A DNA stretch of 64,000 nucleotides from Treponema parvum (GCF_017893945.1 NZ_CP054257.1:1736001-1800000), one strand, 5' to 3'; positions 34,215 through 43,805 are shown, numbered from the stretch's first letter. Notes: generated by a model from the letters alone, not told the origin. A program made the numbers and translations.

Positions 34215-36668
34215 TTACGCGTCCAAAAAACGCTCCACACGTTCGGCGCTTTCTTCAAGCGGCGCATAAATACACTTCGCTTCGGGGATGCTTGAAATAA
34301 AAAGCCGCCCGTACGGTTTTTCCATTATGCGGCGGTCAAAGACAACTATGCATCCGCGGTCGTCGCTTCGCCTTATAAGCCTTCCTATTCCCTGGCGAAA
34401 TTTTATTATCGCTTCAGGAACGCTTAGATCCATAAAAGAGCTTCCGCCCCTCTGTTCTATCAGTTCGGAACGCGCGGCAAAAACCGGATCGTTTGGAACG
34501 CTGAACGGAAGTTTTACGATTATAACTTGGGAAAGGGACTCGCCCGGCACGTCGATGCCTTGCCTGAATGAATCCGTGGCAAAAAGAACGCTGGAAGTGT
34601 CTTTTTTAAAGTTCTCAAGAAGTCTGAAACGGTCGTCTTCTCCTTGTTTAAAGACTGTGATCCCGGAAGATCTGAGGGCTGAGCGCGCATATTCGCATGA
34701 TTTTTTCAGAGAATCGTAAGACGTAAACAATACCAGAGTTCTTCCGCCTGCAGCCTTGATCATGCGGACGATGGCCTTTTCCACAAAATTTTGATAACCC
34801 ATGCTGTCGGGAAACGGAGCGTCCGAAATGACGGAAAAGAGCATATTAGTCCTATAAGGAAACGGCGACGGGAATTCTCCCGTTAAAAGCCTTTCATCAT
34901 CAATGCGGTTGACGCCCGTACGGCGGTTCCAAAAATCAAATTTTTTTCCTACGGAAAGCGTAGCCGAAGTGCACACAACCGTTTTCATCGGCTCGAAAAC
35001 ACCCGACGCCATGCGGGAAGATATGTCGAGCGGCGTCTGCACAAATTGTATGTACTGGGAACTTTCGTCGCTCTTGGAGGAAGGCGCGCTTATACGAAGT
35101 CTTTGCAGCCAAAATACGGTATCGCTTTGTTCCTCCCATGCGCTGAAATTCTTACAAAACACCGTAATATCGTCCAAGCGCCTCAAGATATTCCTTGTTT
35201 CCCAATATTGGGAATTTTCTTTCCCGTCATCGTCGATCCCTTCCATAATGCCCCGAACGAACGCACAGACGGCGGCTACGTTGTCACCCAGATTTGTGAT
35301 AAGCGCGATCACGGGGCCGAAAGAACGTGCGGAAGAAGAATTTAAGCGCAGCGTATGTTCGTTTAAAAGAAGATCGAACGAAACTTTTTCAAGATCGGCT
35401 ATATTGTTTTTTACACTTTCAATCGACTCAATCACATGAGCCGTCTCGTCGGGAGCGGATGAAAGCGCCTGAAGTGTAAAAAGATAACCCGTTAAAGAAT
35501 TGCGTTTTTTGCGATAAAGGCGGTTCAAAAGGCGCATAAGGCGGAAGCGCGTAAGACTTGCACTAAAAAAACTTGTGGCGGAGCTTTCAATGTCGTGCGC
35601 TTCGTCAAATATCAGTCTTCTATACGGCGGCAATACGGCCGCATCGTCATACCCTATTCCGCTCATGCGCGATTCAATGTCGGCGAACAGAAGGTGATGG
35701 TTTACTATAAGGAGATTTGCGCCGGCGGCTTCTTTTCTTACGCGCATGACAAAACACTTTTCGCGGTGAACGCAGCGCATTCCCATGCAGGCGTCGCTTT
35801 CGGAACACAGGCGGCTCCACACATTTTCCGGCGGCATAAACGGAAGGTCGCTCCTGCTGCCCGTAGGAGAAGATTTTGCCCATTCCGCAATTTTATCGAT
35901 GGTTTCAGTGTCTTCGCTGAACATATCCCTGTCGTTCGCTATGTCCTCCAAGCGCCTCAGACAGATAAAATTCTGCCGGCCTTTTACCAAAACGGTTTTG
36001 ATTTTTTTTCCTATTATTTTTTCTGCGGCGGGGATGTCTTTTTCGGATAGCTGCTGCTGCAAATTTATAGTGCCTGTGGAAATCACAACCCTCTCATTGT
36101 TTTCAGCAGCCCAAAGTATCGAAGGAATAAGATAGGCATAGGACTTTCCTACTCCCGTTCCGGCTTCAAATACGCCTATGGAATTTTCGTTAAAGGCGTA
36201 AACTATCTTTTTTAAAAGTTCGATCTGAACAAGGCGTTCTTCAAATGATTCCGATTGGAAAGACAGGGGGCCGCCGTCCGACAGATAAAAAGCTGCGTCT
36301 TCAACGTCAAGTTTTTTTATTACCTTGGGTTTTACGGGCTCCATGACGACATACACGCTGTTTACGTCGTTGTTTACTATGTAGAACCCTTGAGCGTTTT
36401 CGGAAGCGTGCGAAGCGACTTCAAGATCCGCCTCCGAAGGTAAAAGAATTCCGTTCGGATGATTGTGAATCAAAACGGAACATTCACGCATTTCATTTAA
36501 ATTTACGGGAACGGAGCGCTCGTTGCCCCGGGCGGCGGCCGTTACCGAAACGACAAGCCCTTTGGAATCGATCGCGCCGGTAAAAAAAACTTCATTGCCG
36601 CCCGCGTTCAAAATCGCTTTACGCATGACGACAATGACAGAATCTGAAAATCGCTCAGTAATATCCAT
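34215..36668 (-). CDS. DinG/XPD-family helicase fused to an N-terminal JAMM (RadC-like) domain
   Basis: This 817-residue protein has two parts. Residues about 1-125 form a JAMM/MPN+ domain: Glu26, then His68-x-His70, Ser78 and Asp81 in LIHNHPNGILLPSEADL, an exact HxHx7SxxD zinc-peptidase signature most like RadC. Residues about 140-817 are a DinG-type helicase: Walker A FEAGTGVGKSYAYL (170s), four Fe-S cysteines Cys236, Cys294, Cys299 and Cys305 with E. coli DinG spacing, FDEAHDIES, STGTINLQQQL, SATLSVGKKF, FATDSFRQGIDVPG and QGIGRLIRR. DinG unwinds R-loops and forked DNA. It lies 17 bases downstream of the aldolase gene. The joint function is unknown; both domains keep their catalytic residues. 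Confidence 0.88.
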   Translation of the reverse strand: MDITERFSDSVIVVMRKAILNAGGNEVFFTGAIDSKGLVVSVTAAARGNERSVPVNLNEMRECSVLIHNHPNGILLPSEADLEVASHASENAQGFYIVNNDVNSVYVVMEPVKPKVIKKLDVEDAAFYLSDGGPLSFQSESFEERLVQIELLKKIVYAFNENSIGVFEAGTGVGKSYAYLIPSILWAAENNERVVISTGTINLQQQLSEKDIPAAEKIIGKKIKTVLVKGRQNFICLRRLEDIANDRDMFSEDTETIDKIAEWAKSSPTGSRSDLPFMPPENVWSRLCSESDACMGMRCVHREKCFVMRVRKEAAGANLLIVNHHLLFADIESRMSGIGYDDAAVLPPYRRLIFDEAHDIESSATSFFSASLTRFRLMRLLNRLYRKKRNSLTGYLFTLQALSSAPDETAHVIESIESVKNNIADLEKVSFDLLLNEHTLRLNSSSARSFGPVIALITNLGDNVAAVCAFVRGIMEGIDDDGKENSQYWETRNILRRLDDITVFCKNFSAWEEQSDTVFWLQRLRISAPSSKSDESSQYIQFVQTPLDISSRMASGVFEPMKTVVCTSATLSVGKKFDFWNRRTGVNRIDDERLLTGEFPSPFPYRTNMLFSVISDAPFPDSMGYQNFVEKAIVRMIKAAGGRTLVLFTSYDSLKKSCEYARSALRSSGITVFKQGEDDRFRLLENFKKDTSSVLFATDSFRQGIDVPGESLSQVIIVKLPFSVPNDPVFAARSELIEQRGGSSFMDLSVPEAIIKFRQGIGRLIRRSDDRGCIVVFDRRIMEKPYGRLFISSIPEAKCIYAPLEESAERVERFLDA

Positions 36669-36685
36669 TTATTACTGTTTTCTAT

Positions 36686-37312
36686 TTATTTTACAAGCGA
36701 CATGGCTTCTTTTGTAAGGCGCGTGATTTCGTCGAATTTGCCTTCATTTATAAGATCCGCTTTTACCATCCACGAACCGCCGCAGCAAAGCACATTCTTG
36801 AGAGCAAGATAATCCTTAATGTTTTTTTGAGTGACGCCGCCGGTAGGCATAAATTTAAGAGGATAAACGGCTCCCACGGCCTTTATAAAGTCCGCGCCGC
36901 CGGACTGTTCCGCCGGAAAGAATTTTACAACTTCCAAGCCGTTTCGCAGAGCGAGCTCCATCTGCGACGGGCTGTTCACTCCGGGGCAGTACGGAATGCC
37001 TTTCTTAGCGCACCATTCTCCAAGTTCGGGATAGTATCCGGGAGCGACTATCGCGCTTGCGCCGGAATTTACGGCCTTTTCGGCCTGTTCCAAAGTAAGG
37101 ACGGTGCCCGCAAGGGTCAGGACGTCCGGCCTTTCTTTTGCAACTATCTTGATAGCCTCGGCGGCTACGGGAGAACGGAACGTTATTTCAGCGATCGGAA
37201 GACCGCCTGCGACGAGGGCATCAATAAGAGGCAAGGTATTTTTCAGATCGTCAATCTTTATTACGGGAACAACCTTTACCTTAGCCATTGTTTCAAAAAC
37301 ATCTTTTTTCAT
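36686..37312 (-). CDS. eda: KDPG/KHG aldolase
   Basis: This is a class I aldolase, cleaving 2-keto-3-deoxy-6-phosphogluconate or 4-hydroxy-2-oxoglutarate to pyruvate plus an aldehyde. The 208-residue protein has the catalytic Glu in IAEITFRSPVA, the phosphate-binding AGTVLTLEQAEKAV, the Schiff-base Lys in EVVKFFPAEQSGG and the closing FMPTGGVTQKN. The start at 37312 has AGGAG six bases upstream; a longer open frame starting at 37423 is not supported. No edd or sugar-acid gene is beside it, so the pathway (Entner-Doudoroff or uronate breakdown) cannot be told. It is cotranscribed with the JAMM-DinG gene. Confidence 0.93.
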   Translation of the reverse strand: MKKDVFETMAKVKVVPVIKIDDLKNTLPLIDALVAGGLPIAEITFRSPVAAEAIKIVAKERPDVLTLAGTVLTLEQAEKAVNSGASAIVAPGYYPELGEWCAKKGIPYCPGVNSPSQMELALRNGLEVVKFFPAEQSGGADFIKAVGAVYPLKFMPTGGVTQKNIKDYLALKNVLCCGGSWMVKADLINEGKFDEITRLTKEAMSLVK

Positions 37313-37601
37313 AACAACTCCTAAATAAAACGGCATATGAGGAAATTTAGATTTCAGAGAATGCCGTTTTCGCGCATTTTTTGCGCACAATTTAATGCAA
37401 CGCCGCCTCGCATCTGTTTGCAACGCAAGGCGAAAATCGTTATATTAGTAATACGATAAATTGCGTTTTGATACAAGACCGTACGCCAAAGTAAAACGTG
37501 AAATTTTAAATAAAATACAATTTGCGGCATTTCGTCCGTAAACTTATCAGCCCGCAATTTTTTTACGCATCTTTACAAAACACATAGGGAATGTTTCTGA
37601 T

Positions 37602-39275
37602 ATGAATAAGAGTAATATCTATAAAAAAGTCGTCTCTGCGGCCGCCTTTGTCTTTGCCCTGTCCTTTATCTCTGCAAAACAAAGCGCGCAAATCGATACG
37701 GATCCGCAGAGGAGTTTCAAGCGAAGCCGGGATACCGTTTACAGCGGCGAAGGCCCCGCTAAGCGCGATGAAACGGCCGCACAGGATAAGCAGGATAAGA
37801 CGATCGCTTTAAATTTTGCGGCAAACTTAGACACGGAAAGGGCTCCTGCAGAAATACGATTTTCACCTTTGGAGATAGGTTTTGCAGCAGGTTCCGCTTC
37901 GGGTTCCTCTGCGGACTTTACCGCGGACAGTCTCGAGAGCGGCGGCGAAACTGCGCCTAAAAAGCATTATCTTACGGCTCTGTCAGTCATGATGCTGGAC
38001 AATTTTGTAATAAGCGGATGGAACCGTTTTGTCGGCAACAGGTCGTGGGCAAAGGTAAACTGGGAAAGCACAAGATATTTTTACGAACATGAAATTTCTT
38101 GGGACACGGACTGGTATTGGACAAATTTCGTGCTTCACCCTTATCAGGGCGGACTTTACTACATGGCTTCGCGCGCTTCAAACTTAAATCAACTTGAATC
38201 GTTCGGCGTTACCGTATTGGGCTCCGCGATATGGGAATGGTTTTTTGAGCGCAATTCGCCTTCGATCAACGACATGGTATACACTACCGTAGGCGCCTTT
38301 GCCGTCGGAGAAATGCTTTACAGACTTTCTGTAGAAGCGGATGAAATATCGCGGCTTTTATCCGCGGCTTTAAACCCGAACAGGCTTTTGACCGACATTA
38401 TGAACGGCGAAAAACAGCGGGGATCGACGGGAAACATACGCGAACTTTCATTTAAATTAGGAGCCGGCACTGCTCGCACATATACGAATTTTTCTTCGGA
38501 TTTCGGCGACGACACGGAAATTTTTCCCGCGTTTTTTTCACCTGAAATTCACGTCGTCTACAACGACCCTTACGGCTGGGATTCCAACGTTCCTTTCGGA
38601 CAATTCGAATTGGACATAGGAGGAGCCGTAGGCGTCGGGAGCGGGAAAGGGGCGAGCAGCGTTGAAGAAAAACTCATGTACGACATTCATATTACAAGCA
38701 GCGGAATGATGTTTTCACGTTTTATCGATCTGGGCGAAAACAAAGATACTTCGGTCGGAATGATATTCGACTATGATTTTATATGGCATTCGTTTACGGA
38801 GCTTTCATCTTTGGCGCTGGGAGCCGCATTCAAGCAAAGAATAAGAAATCCCGGCGGAAGCAAGATAGAGTGGCAGCTGCATGCGGACGCGCTTATTCTT
38901 GGTACCACCGACTATTATTATTACAGGCGCGAAAAGGTGCCGCCGCCGGACGAAACCTTTAGGGATTACAACTACACCGTAGGGAACGAAACCGTACTGA
39001 AATTCAAATATACAAGCAAAAACGGGTTTATTTTGGACACCGACTTTCACGGCTATGCCATGTATGTGTTTAACCACCAGCTTCAGGATAACATGTTTAC
39101 AGGATGGGAAATGATCGGTATAGGAACCGTAAATTATGAAATTCCCGTGTCGCCCAAACTCAACATAGGAATCGGCAACCAAATTTACGCAAAAAAAACT
39201 TTTTACAGCGACATTCCTGAGATTTTTCAGGCGGTCTATACCGGAAGCCTTTTTGCACGCCTAAAATTAAAATAA
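37602..39275 (+). CDS. DUF3943 family envelope protein
   Basis: The 557-residue protein starts with a signal peptide (VVSAAAFVFALSFISAKQSA), then has a charged low-complexity stretch of about 80 residues and the DUF3943 core: WESTRYFYEHEISWDTDWYW, NFVLHPYQGGLYYMASRASN, GSAIWEWFFERNSPSINDMV and GEMLYRLSVEADE. The C-terminal half is rich in alternating aromatic strands (YDFIWHSFTELSSLALGAAF) ending LFARLKLK, suggesting an outer-membrane barrel. The function of DUF3943 is unknown. It is divergent from eda. The 289-base gap before it contains a GCGC-rich palindrome near 37373-37388 related to the repeat family. Confidence 0.8.
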   Translation: MNKSNIYKKVVSAAAFVFALSFISAKQSAQIDTDPQRSFKRSRDTVYSGEGPAKRDETAAQDKQDKTIALNFAANLDTERAPAEIRFSPLEIGFAAGSASGSSADFTADSLESGGETAPKKHYLTALSVMMLDNFVISGWNRFVGNRSWAKVNWESTRYFYEHEISWDTDWYWTNFVLHPYQGGLYYMASRASNLNQLESFGVTVLGSAIWEWFFERNSPSINDMVYTTVGAFAVGEMLYRLSVEADEISRLLSAALNPNRLLTDIMNGEKQRGSTGNIRELSFKLGAGTARTYTNFSSDFGDDTEIFPAFFSPEIHVVYNDPYGWDSNVPFGQFELDIGGAVGVGSGKGASSVEEKLMYDIHITSSGMMFSRFIDLGENKDTSVGMIFDYDFIWHSFTELSSLALGAAFKQRIRNPGGSKIEWQLHADALILGTTDYYYYRREKVPPPDETFRDYNYTVGNETVLKFKYTSKNGFILDTDFHGYAMYVFNHQLQDNMFTGWEMIGIGTVNYEIPVSPKLNIGIGNQIYAKKTFYSDIPEIFQAVYTGSLFARLKLK

Positions 39276-39456
39276 GGCCGGATCGACCGGACGGGCTGCA
39301 AGGTTGCGGAGCGTCTTAAAGGCCGGATCTACCGGTCGGCGGGACTGCGGGACGGTCTAAAAAGAGTTTACTTTTTCGGCGGCTAATTTTGACAGATCAT
39401 TTAGGCCGCCAATTTCGGAAGCCCGCCGAGTTTATATGCGATTGGATAAGGGTAAC

Positions 39457-40437
39457 ATGAAGGGAATAATCATACTCGCATTTGTTTACATCGCCTTAGG
39501 AACCGTTATAACATCGGTCATGATTAATCGTTATTTTAAGCGGCCTCAAAAAGGCTGGGACGATCCTTCTCTTGATTCGGCAGGGAGCAGAAGTCCATAC
39601 ATAGATGAAATAAAAAAATCGCAAGAGTGGCTTTCACGGCAAGACTGTGAGCAAGTGCGCATAAAATCCTTCGACGGCTTAACCTTGGCGGCAACGCTGC
39701 TTACAAATCCTCAACAAAATAAAAAAGAAACAGTGATCCTCATGCACGGATACAAAAGCCTCGCCTCGTTTGACTTTGCAGGCATTTACGAATACTTTTA
39801 CGGCGAAGGCTACAACGTACTTTTGTGCGATCAAAGAACGCACGGGAACAGCGAAGGAACTTACATCACGCTGGGCATAAAAGAGCGTTACGACTGCCTA
39901 AGCTGGATAGACTGCGTCAATACGCGCTTCGGCACGGACGATTCTGTTTGGCTTTTCGGAGTTTCCATGGGAGCCGCTACGGTTTTGATGGCGGCGGGAC
40001 ACGAACTTCCTCCGAACGTCAAAGGAATAATTGCGGACTGCGGTTTTACAAGCCCCGGAAAGATTCTGGAACTGGGGCTTAAAAACCAATATCATTTGCC
40101 CGCCGCGCTTTTTATGCCGTTTATAAATTTGGAAATAAGAATTTTCTGCGGCTACGATCCGTATTCATATTCAACTTTGGCAGCCCTTTCGCCGCATGAA
40201 AAAAAATCGCAAACTCCCCTTGCAGGCGGCCTAAATAAAAACACGGGCACGAACAACGTCAAGATTTTGTTTGTTCACGGAACAAAAGACAATTTTGTTC
40301 CCTTAACGATGAGCGAAGAAAATTTTGCAGCGTTTACAGGGCATAAGGTATTTTTAAAAACGGGGGCGGAACACGCGGCGAGTTTTCTTTGCGACAGAGA
40401 ACTTTACGTTAAGGCTTTAAAAGACTTTATGCAGTGA
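39457..40437 (+). CDS. Alpha/beta hydrolase (membrane-anchored)
   Basis: The 326-residue enzyme has an N-terminal anchor (IIILAFVYIALGTVITSVMI). Its alpha/beta-hydrolase core includes the oxyanion region VILMHGYKSLASFD, LLCDQRTHGNSEG, the nucleophile elbow GVSMGAATVLMA, the acid loop VHGTKDNFVPL and the catalytic His in GAEHAASF. The substrate is unknown; relatives are peptidases, esterases or lysophospholipases. A short polar insert (SQTPLAGGLNKNTGTNN) lies before the acid loop. The start at 39457 has AAGGG upstream; an ATG at 39436 is also in frame. It converges with mtaB. A pair of direct repeats (AAGGCCGGATC[GT]ACCGG) lies in the gap upstream. Confidence 0.82.
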   Translation: MKGIIILAFVYIALGTVITSVMINRYFKRPQKGWDDPSLDSAGSRSPYIDEIKKSQEWLSRQDCEQVRIKSFDGLTLAATLLTNPQQNKKETVILMHGYKSLASFDFAGIYEYFYGEGYNVLLCDQRTHGNSEGTYITLGIKERYDCLSWIDCVNTRFGTDDSVWLFGVSMGAATVLMAAGHELPPNVKGIIADCGFTSPGKILELGLKNQYHLPAALFMPFINLEIRIFCGYDPYSYSTLAALSPHEKKSQTPLAGGLNKNTGTNNVKILFVHGTKDNFVPLTMSEENFAAFTGHKVFLKTGAEHAASFLCDRELYVKALKDFMQ

Positions 40438-40473
40438 TAAAACTTTTGCCGCAAAAAACGGCACAAGCCTCCG

Positions 40474-42096
40474 CTAAAAAACCCGCACAAGTTTCGCGCG
40501 CGCTTCTTCTTCTTTTCCCGCTCTTATTTCGTCTTCAAGAGGGGACACTATCTTTATCTTTACGGAAGTTCCCGGACGCGGAACCGTTTTTTCACCGCAA
40601 TCCCCGCAATCAACTATGCAGTGCAAAAAATTTTCGGTTAAGGCGCTAAAACATGATGTGTTTTTGAACCGCCCGCCTTGAGGTCGTTTTTCACCGGCGT
40701 TTTTTACCTCACCGTGATCCGCTTTAAATGCTTTTTCCGCGACGGCCGTAAGAGCTTTTCCTTTCATCGCTAAGATATAATCGGTTTTGTTTTTGCACGC
40801 CAAAGAAAAAATCTCAGAAACTCTTTTCCCCGTAACGGACTGTGCCACCTTGGGTTTCATAGAATACGCTTTTGTTCCCGGACGCGGCGAAAAAGGAAAC
40901 ACGTGAATCCACGTAAAATTCGCTTTACGGCATAATTCCAGCGTTTTATCAAAATCCTCGTCGGTTTCTCCGGGGAATCCAGCTATGATGTCGCACGCCA
41001 AAAACGGATCTTTTTTTGCCGCTTTTAAAAGCTCTACCGCCTTGTACACCTGTTCAATCCTGTACGGCCGATTCATCGCCTTAAGGATCTTATCGCTGCC
41101 GCTCTGTACCGAAAGATGAAAATGCGGCCGAATCCTGTCATCGCTCGCCAAGGCGCAAAACTTTTCATCCACCACTTCAGGATACAAGCTTGAAAGCCTA
41201 AACGCAATGCCGTCAGTTTTATCCAGTAAAATTTGAAGCAGATCGGTAAAACCGATTTTACGCCCGCCGTATTCGCTTGCATACTGAGCTATATTCACGC
41301 TTGTTATGACAACTTCGCTCTGCCCCGCCCTCTGCAGCGCCTGAACGCGGGAAAGCACGGACTCGGCGTCGAGCGAAACAGAATTTCCACGCGCTATGCG
41401 GATGCGGCAGTACGTACATGAGCAGTTACAACCGTCCTGAATTTTTATAGAAGAACGCGAATGAGCTAAAAAAGTGTCCGTCGAAAGGCGAAACGGATCT
41501 TCCGAAAAACCTATGAACGAAGTGTTTTTTGCCGAAGCAGGGATTTGAGCTGTAGGAACCGCTTTAAAAACGGCCGGCTTGAGCGGCTGCTTCCGAGGCG
41601 GAGACAGAACGCCGCCGCCCGAAACCGAAAAAAGTTTTTCCGAAAGACGATGAACAAAACCGCACGCGTCAAAATCATATTCTGCATCATATTCTGCGCA
41701 GTTCGATTTCGGCCTTTCATGAATAAAAGAGCTTAAAATCGGGGGAATGTCCGCCAAGCGGTTTTTTTTCATTCCCGGCAAAACCGCAATGCGCTCGTCC
41801 ATCGCCGAAATTCCGTCAGGCGCCACCTGTGCGTAACAGCCCGTAACGACTACGGCCGCAGCCGGATATTTTTTCAGCAAAAGCCTTATAACTCTGCGGG
41901 CTTTTTGTTCGGCCTTAGTAGTCACCGTACATGTGTTTACAACGCACAGCACGGTGCGCTCGGCGGGAACGGCCGAAGCGCTCATGTTCTCAAGATCGAC
42001 CGAAAACCCCGAATCCGAAAAAAAACGCGCGGCGCTTTCGCTTTCTATTTGATTAAGGCGGCAGCCGAGCGTTTCAAAATGAACATGATATCGCAT
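40474..42096 (-). CDS. mtaB: tRNA threonylcarbamoyladenosine methylthiotransferase MtaB, with insert
   Basis: This radical-SAM enzyme makes ms2t6A37 in tRNA. The N-terminal methylthiotransferase domain has Cys12 (ETLGCRLNQIESE), Cys56 (CVVNTCTVTTKAEQKARR) and Cys87 (VTGCYAQVAP) for the auxiliary cluster; the radical-SAM cluster Cys223-x3-Cys227-x2-Cys230 is in IQDGCNCSCTYC. LSVQSGSDKILKAMNR and DIIAGFPGETDEDF are conserved, and a TRAM-like C-terminus follows. It is about 540 residues against a usual 430-450; part of the excess is a low-complexity stretch at about 155-200 (Pro/Lys/Ala-rich) between the domains and a second near 450-485. It overlaps the TPR gene by one base (TAATG). Confidence 0.9.
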   Translation of the reverse strand: MRYHVHFETLGCRLNQIESESAARFFSDSGFSVDLENMSASAVPAERTVLCVVNTCTVTTKAEQKARRVIRLLLKKYPAAAVVVTGCYAQVAPDGISAMDERIAVLPGMKKNRLADIPPILSSFIHERPKSNCAEYDAEYDFDACGFVHRLSEKLFSVSGGGVLSPPRKQPLKPAVFKAVPTAQIPASAKNTSFIGFSEDPFRLSTDTFLAHSRSSIKIQDGCNCSCTYCRIRIARGNSVSLDAESVLSRVQALQRAGQSEVVITSVNIAQYASEYGGRKIGFTDLLQILLDKTDGIAFRLSSLYPEVVDEKFCALASDDRIRPHFHLSVQSGSDKILKAMNRPYRIEQVYKAVELLKAAKKDPFLACDIIAGFPGETDEDFDKTLELCRKANFTWIHVFPFSPRPGTKAYSMKPKVAQSVTGKRVSEIFSLACKNKTDYILAMKGKALTAVAEKAFKADHGEVKNAGEKRPQGGRFKNTSCFSALTENFLHCIVDCGDCGEKTVPRPGTSVKIKIVSPLEDEIRAGKEEEARAKLVRVF

Positions 42097-42734
42097 TAAA
42101 GCGCGGGAGCCTGACTTAAAATATTTGAGATCCTGCTCTTCCCTGCGACGGCGTCATCCTGCGACGGATTCAATTCCAAGGCTTTGTCGTAAGCAGCTGC
42201 GGCGCCGACGTAGTTTTTAGCCCTTTCCCGCGCATAGCCGAGCCGCGTCCACCATCTTTCCATAAGGGGATCTTTTTTGACGGCGGCGGTAAATGAAATG
42301 TCGGCATGCTGATACTTCGCCTGCCTGATGTAAATTTCACCCATAAAATAATAGGCGGCGCCTACGCGGCTTCCGGAATCGGGAATACCGGCCAAATATC
42401 TTTCAAACAGCTCAAGCGCTTCCCTGTTTTTTCCTTGGTAATACTTCGCTTCGCCTAAAACTTCAACAAGGCGAAGATCGTATGGGCTTAAGGCCAATCC
42501 GTCGGAAGCGCGCTGTTCCGCAACCGCATACTGTTTGTTCGCCACAAGGCTCCAGCATAGGACGACAAACGAATCCGCGTGAACCGGTTCCGAAGCGATT
42601 TCGCCTTCACAGATCTTTATCGCTTCAAGGTAGTTGCCCTGAATATACATTCTGAGCGCGTCGGGTTTTTCCTGCGGATACGCAAAAAAAATGCACAAAA
42701 AAAGCCAGGGAATTAAACTAATTCTTTTCATCAT
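42096..42734 (-). CDS. Tetratricopeptide-repeat protein
   Basis: The 212-residue protein has a signal peptide (RISLIPWLFLCIFFAYPQ) and about four TPR units: AIKICEGEIASEPVHADSFV, RASDGLALSPYDLRLVEVLG, ALELFERYLAGIPDSG and AAAYDKALELNPSQDDAVAG. TPR proteins mediate protein-protein contacts, here probably in the periplasm. Its gene precedes mtaB with a one-base overlap (TAATG), so it is translated together with mtaB; no functional link is evident. I cannot name it. Confidence 0.85.
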   Translation of the reverse strand: MMKRISLIPWLFLCIFFAYPQEKPDALRMYIQGNYLEAIKICEGEIASEPVHADSFVVLCWSLVANKQYAVAEQRASDGLALSPYDLRLVEVLGEAKYYQGKNREALELFERYLAGIPDSGSRVGAAYYFMGEIYIRQAKYQHADISFTAAVKKDPLMERWWTRLGYARERAKNYVGAAAAYDKALELNPSQDDAVAGKSRISNILSQAPAL

Positions 42735-42840
42735 ATAAATATCCTATAAATTGCGTCACATCGAAAAGACTTTATCTTTCGAAAATGCCGCGGCTGCGCG
42801 CATCTTGCGCACGTTACTTCTTTGCCTGCCGCATAACTCT

Positions 42841-43200
42841 TTATTTTATCATTGTGCAGCGTCCGGTAAAATCGCTGCCGGCTTCAAGGACTACCTGTGC
42901 GGAAGTTATGTCGCCGCTCACGGAACCGGTAGAAGTAACAAACACAACTCTCTTGCCTTTTACGTTGCCGGTAATTTTTCCGCGGACTAAAATTCTGTCC
43001 GCCGAAATATCCGCATTTATCACAGCCCCCGAATCGACGACCAGATCGCTGGAAGCTTCTATGTTGCCTGAAATTTGCCCTTTTACTATAAAGGGCCTTT
43101 CAAAGCGTATATTGCCCGAAAATTTCAAATCCGGAGCGATATATGTGTCATAATCGTCGTCTTCCCTGTCAAACAGGTCATTATTGCTAGAATCAACCAT
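42841..43200 (-). CDS. Bactofilin family protein, second copy
   Basis: The 119-residue product has a short acidic head (SSNNDLFDREDDDYDTY) and a beta-helical core: FSGNIRFERPFIVKGQISGN, EASSDLVVDSGAVINADISA and ILVRGKITGNVKGKRVVFVT. The core differs from the 29193-29606 protein but shares the SGxI/GNV periodicity. Two bactofilins may copolymerise. The downstream interval 42735-42840 contains a CGCGCATCTTGCGCACG palindrome of the repeat family. Confidence 0.88.
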   Translation of the reverse strand: MVDSSNNDLFDREDDDYDTYIAPDLKFSGNIRFERPFIVKGQISGNIEASSDLVVDSGAVINADISADRILVRGKITGNVKGKRVVFVTSTGSVSGDITSAQVVLEAGSDFTGRCTMIK

Positions 43201-43320
43201 GTCAATAATTTACAAGGAAATAAAAGCTAGGTCAATGCGTGGATTTTAACGGAAAAAGGGCGTTCCCTGCGCGGGGAGAGGCGTGTTCGATCCTTTTTTA
43301 TGAGATTTTTATGAAAACAC

Positions 43321-43351
43321 TTGACAAATGTACGCCAATGACGCACATTAT
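43321..43351 (+). promoter_or_regulatory. Promoter with operator-like dyad for the toxin-antitoxin genes
   Basis: TTGACA at 43321-43326 and a candidate CATTAT at 43346-43351 (19-base spacing, suboptimal). Between them lies an imperfect dyad TGTaCG-N7-CGcACA (43329-43347) suited to a repressor dimer such as the antitoxin. The 130 bases after it before the toxin ATG show no clear gene. Confidence 0.45.
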
Positions 43352-43480
43352 ATATGTTAAAGAAATATTAATCTGAAGGTGCATTTGGTCGCTTTGGCGC
43401 GTGTTTCGGTTTTAATCATTAACAAAATATGCTTATGGGTATACGAAAAGTTTTTTCAAAAGTTATATCGAGAATAAGTT

Positions 43481-43792
43481 ATGGAGCTAATTGAAACATC
43501 TATTTTTAAAAAGCGGATAGATCAATTATTAGATGGCATAACTTATGCCCAATTTCGAGAATACTTAGTATGCAATCCATTAAGAGGAAAGTTAATTAAA
43601 CACGGTGGTGGGATAAGAAAAATACGATGGAAAACGAAATACTCCGGTAAAAGCAGTGGAATTAGAATTATTTATTTTATAAAATCAAATACGAAAATAT
43701 ATTTGTTGTATTGCTACGCCAAAAATCAGGCAGGAGATCTTACGAGGGAACAAATCAAAGATTTGGCTCTTTTGGTTAAAGATCTTCAATGA
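43481..43792 (+). CDS. RelE/ParE-superfamily toxin
   Basis: The 103-residue protein matches type II toxins of the RelE/HigB fold: FKKRIDQLLDGITYAQFREY, then IRKIRWKTKYSGKSSGIRII, YFIKSNTKIYLLYCYAKNQ and GDLTREQIKDLALLVKDL. RelE-type toxins cut mRNA in the ribosome; the Arg residues in IRKIRW and GIRIIYF are the likely catalytic or binding residues. It is AT-rich compared with the genes around it, consistent with horizontal acquisition. The antitoxin gene follows after 83 bases holding a long inverted repeat. The toxin-first order is as in higBA systems. Confidence 0.85.
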   Translation: MELIETSIFKKRIDQLLDGITYAQFREYLVCNPLRGKLIKHGGGIRKIRWKTKYSGKSSGIRIIYFIKSNTKIYLLYCYAKNQAGDLTREQIKDLALLVKDLQ

Positions 43793-43805
43793 TAGAAGAT
43801 TTTGA

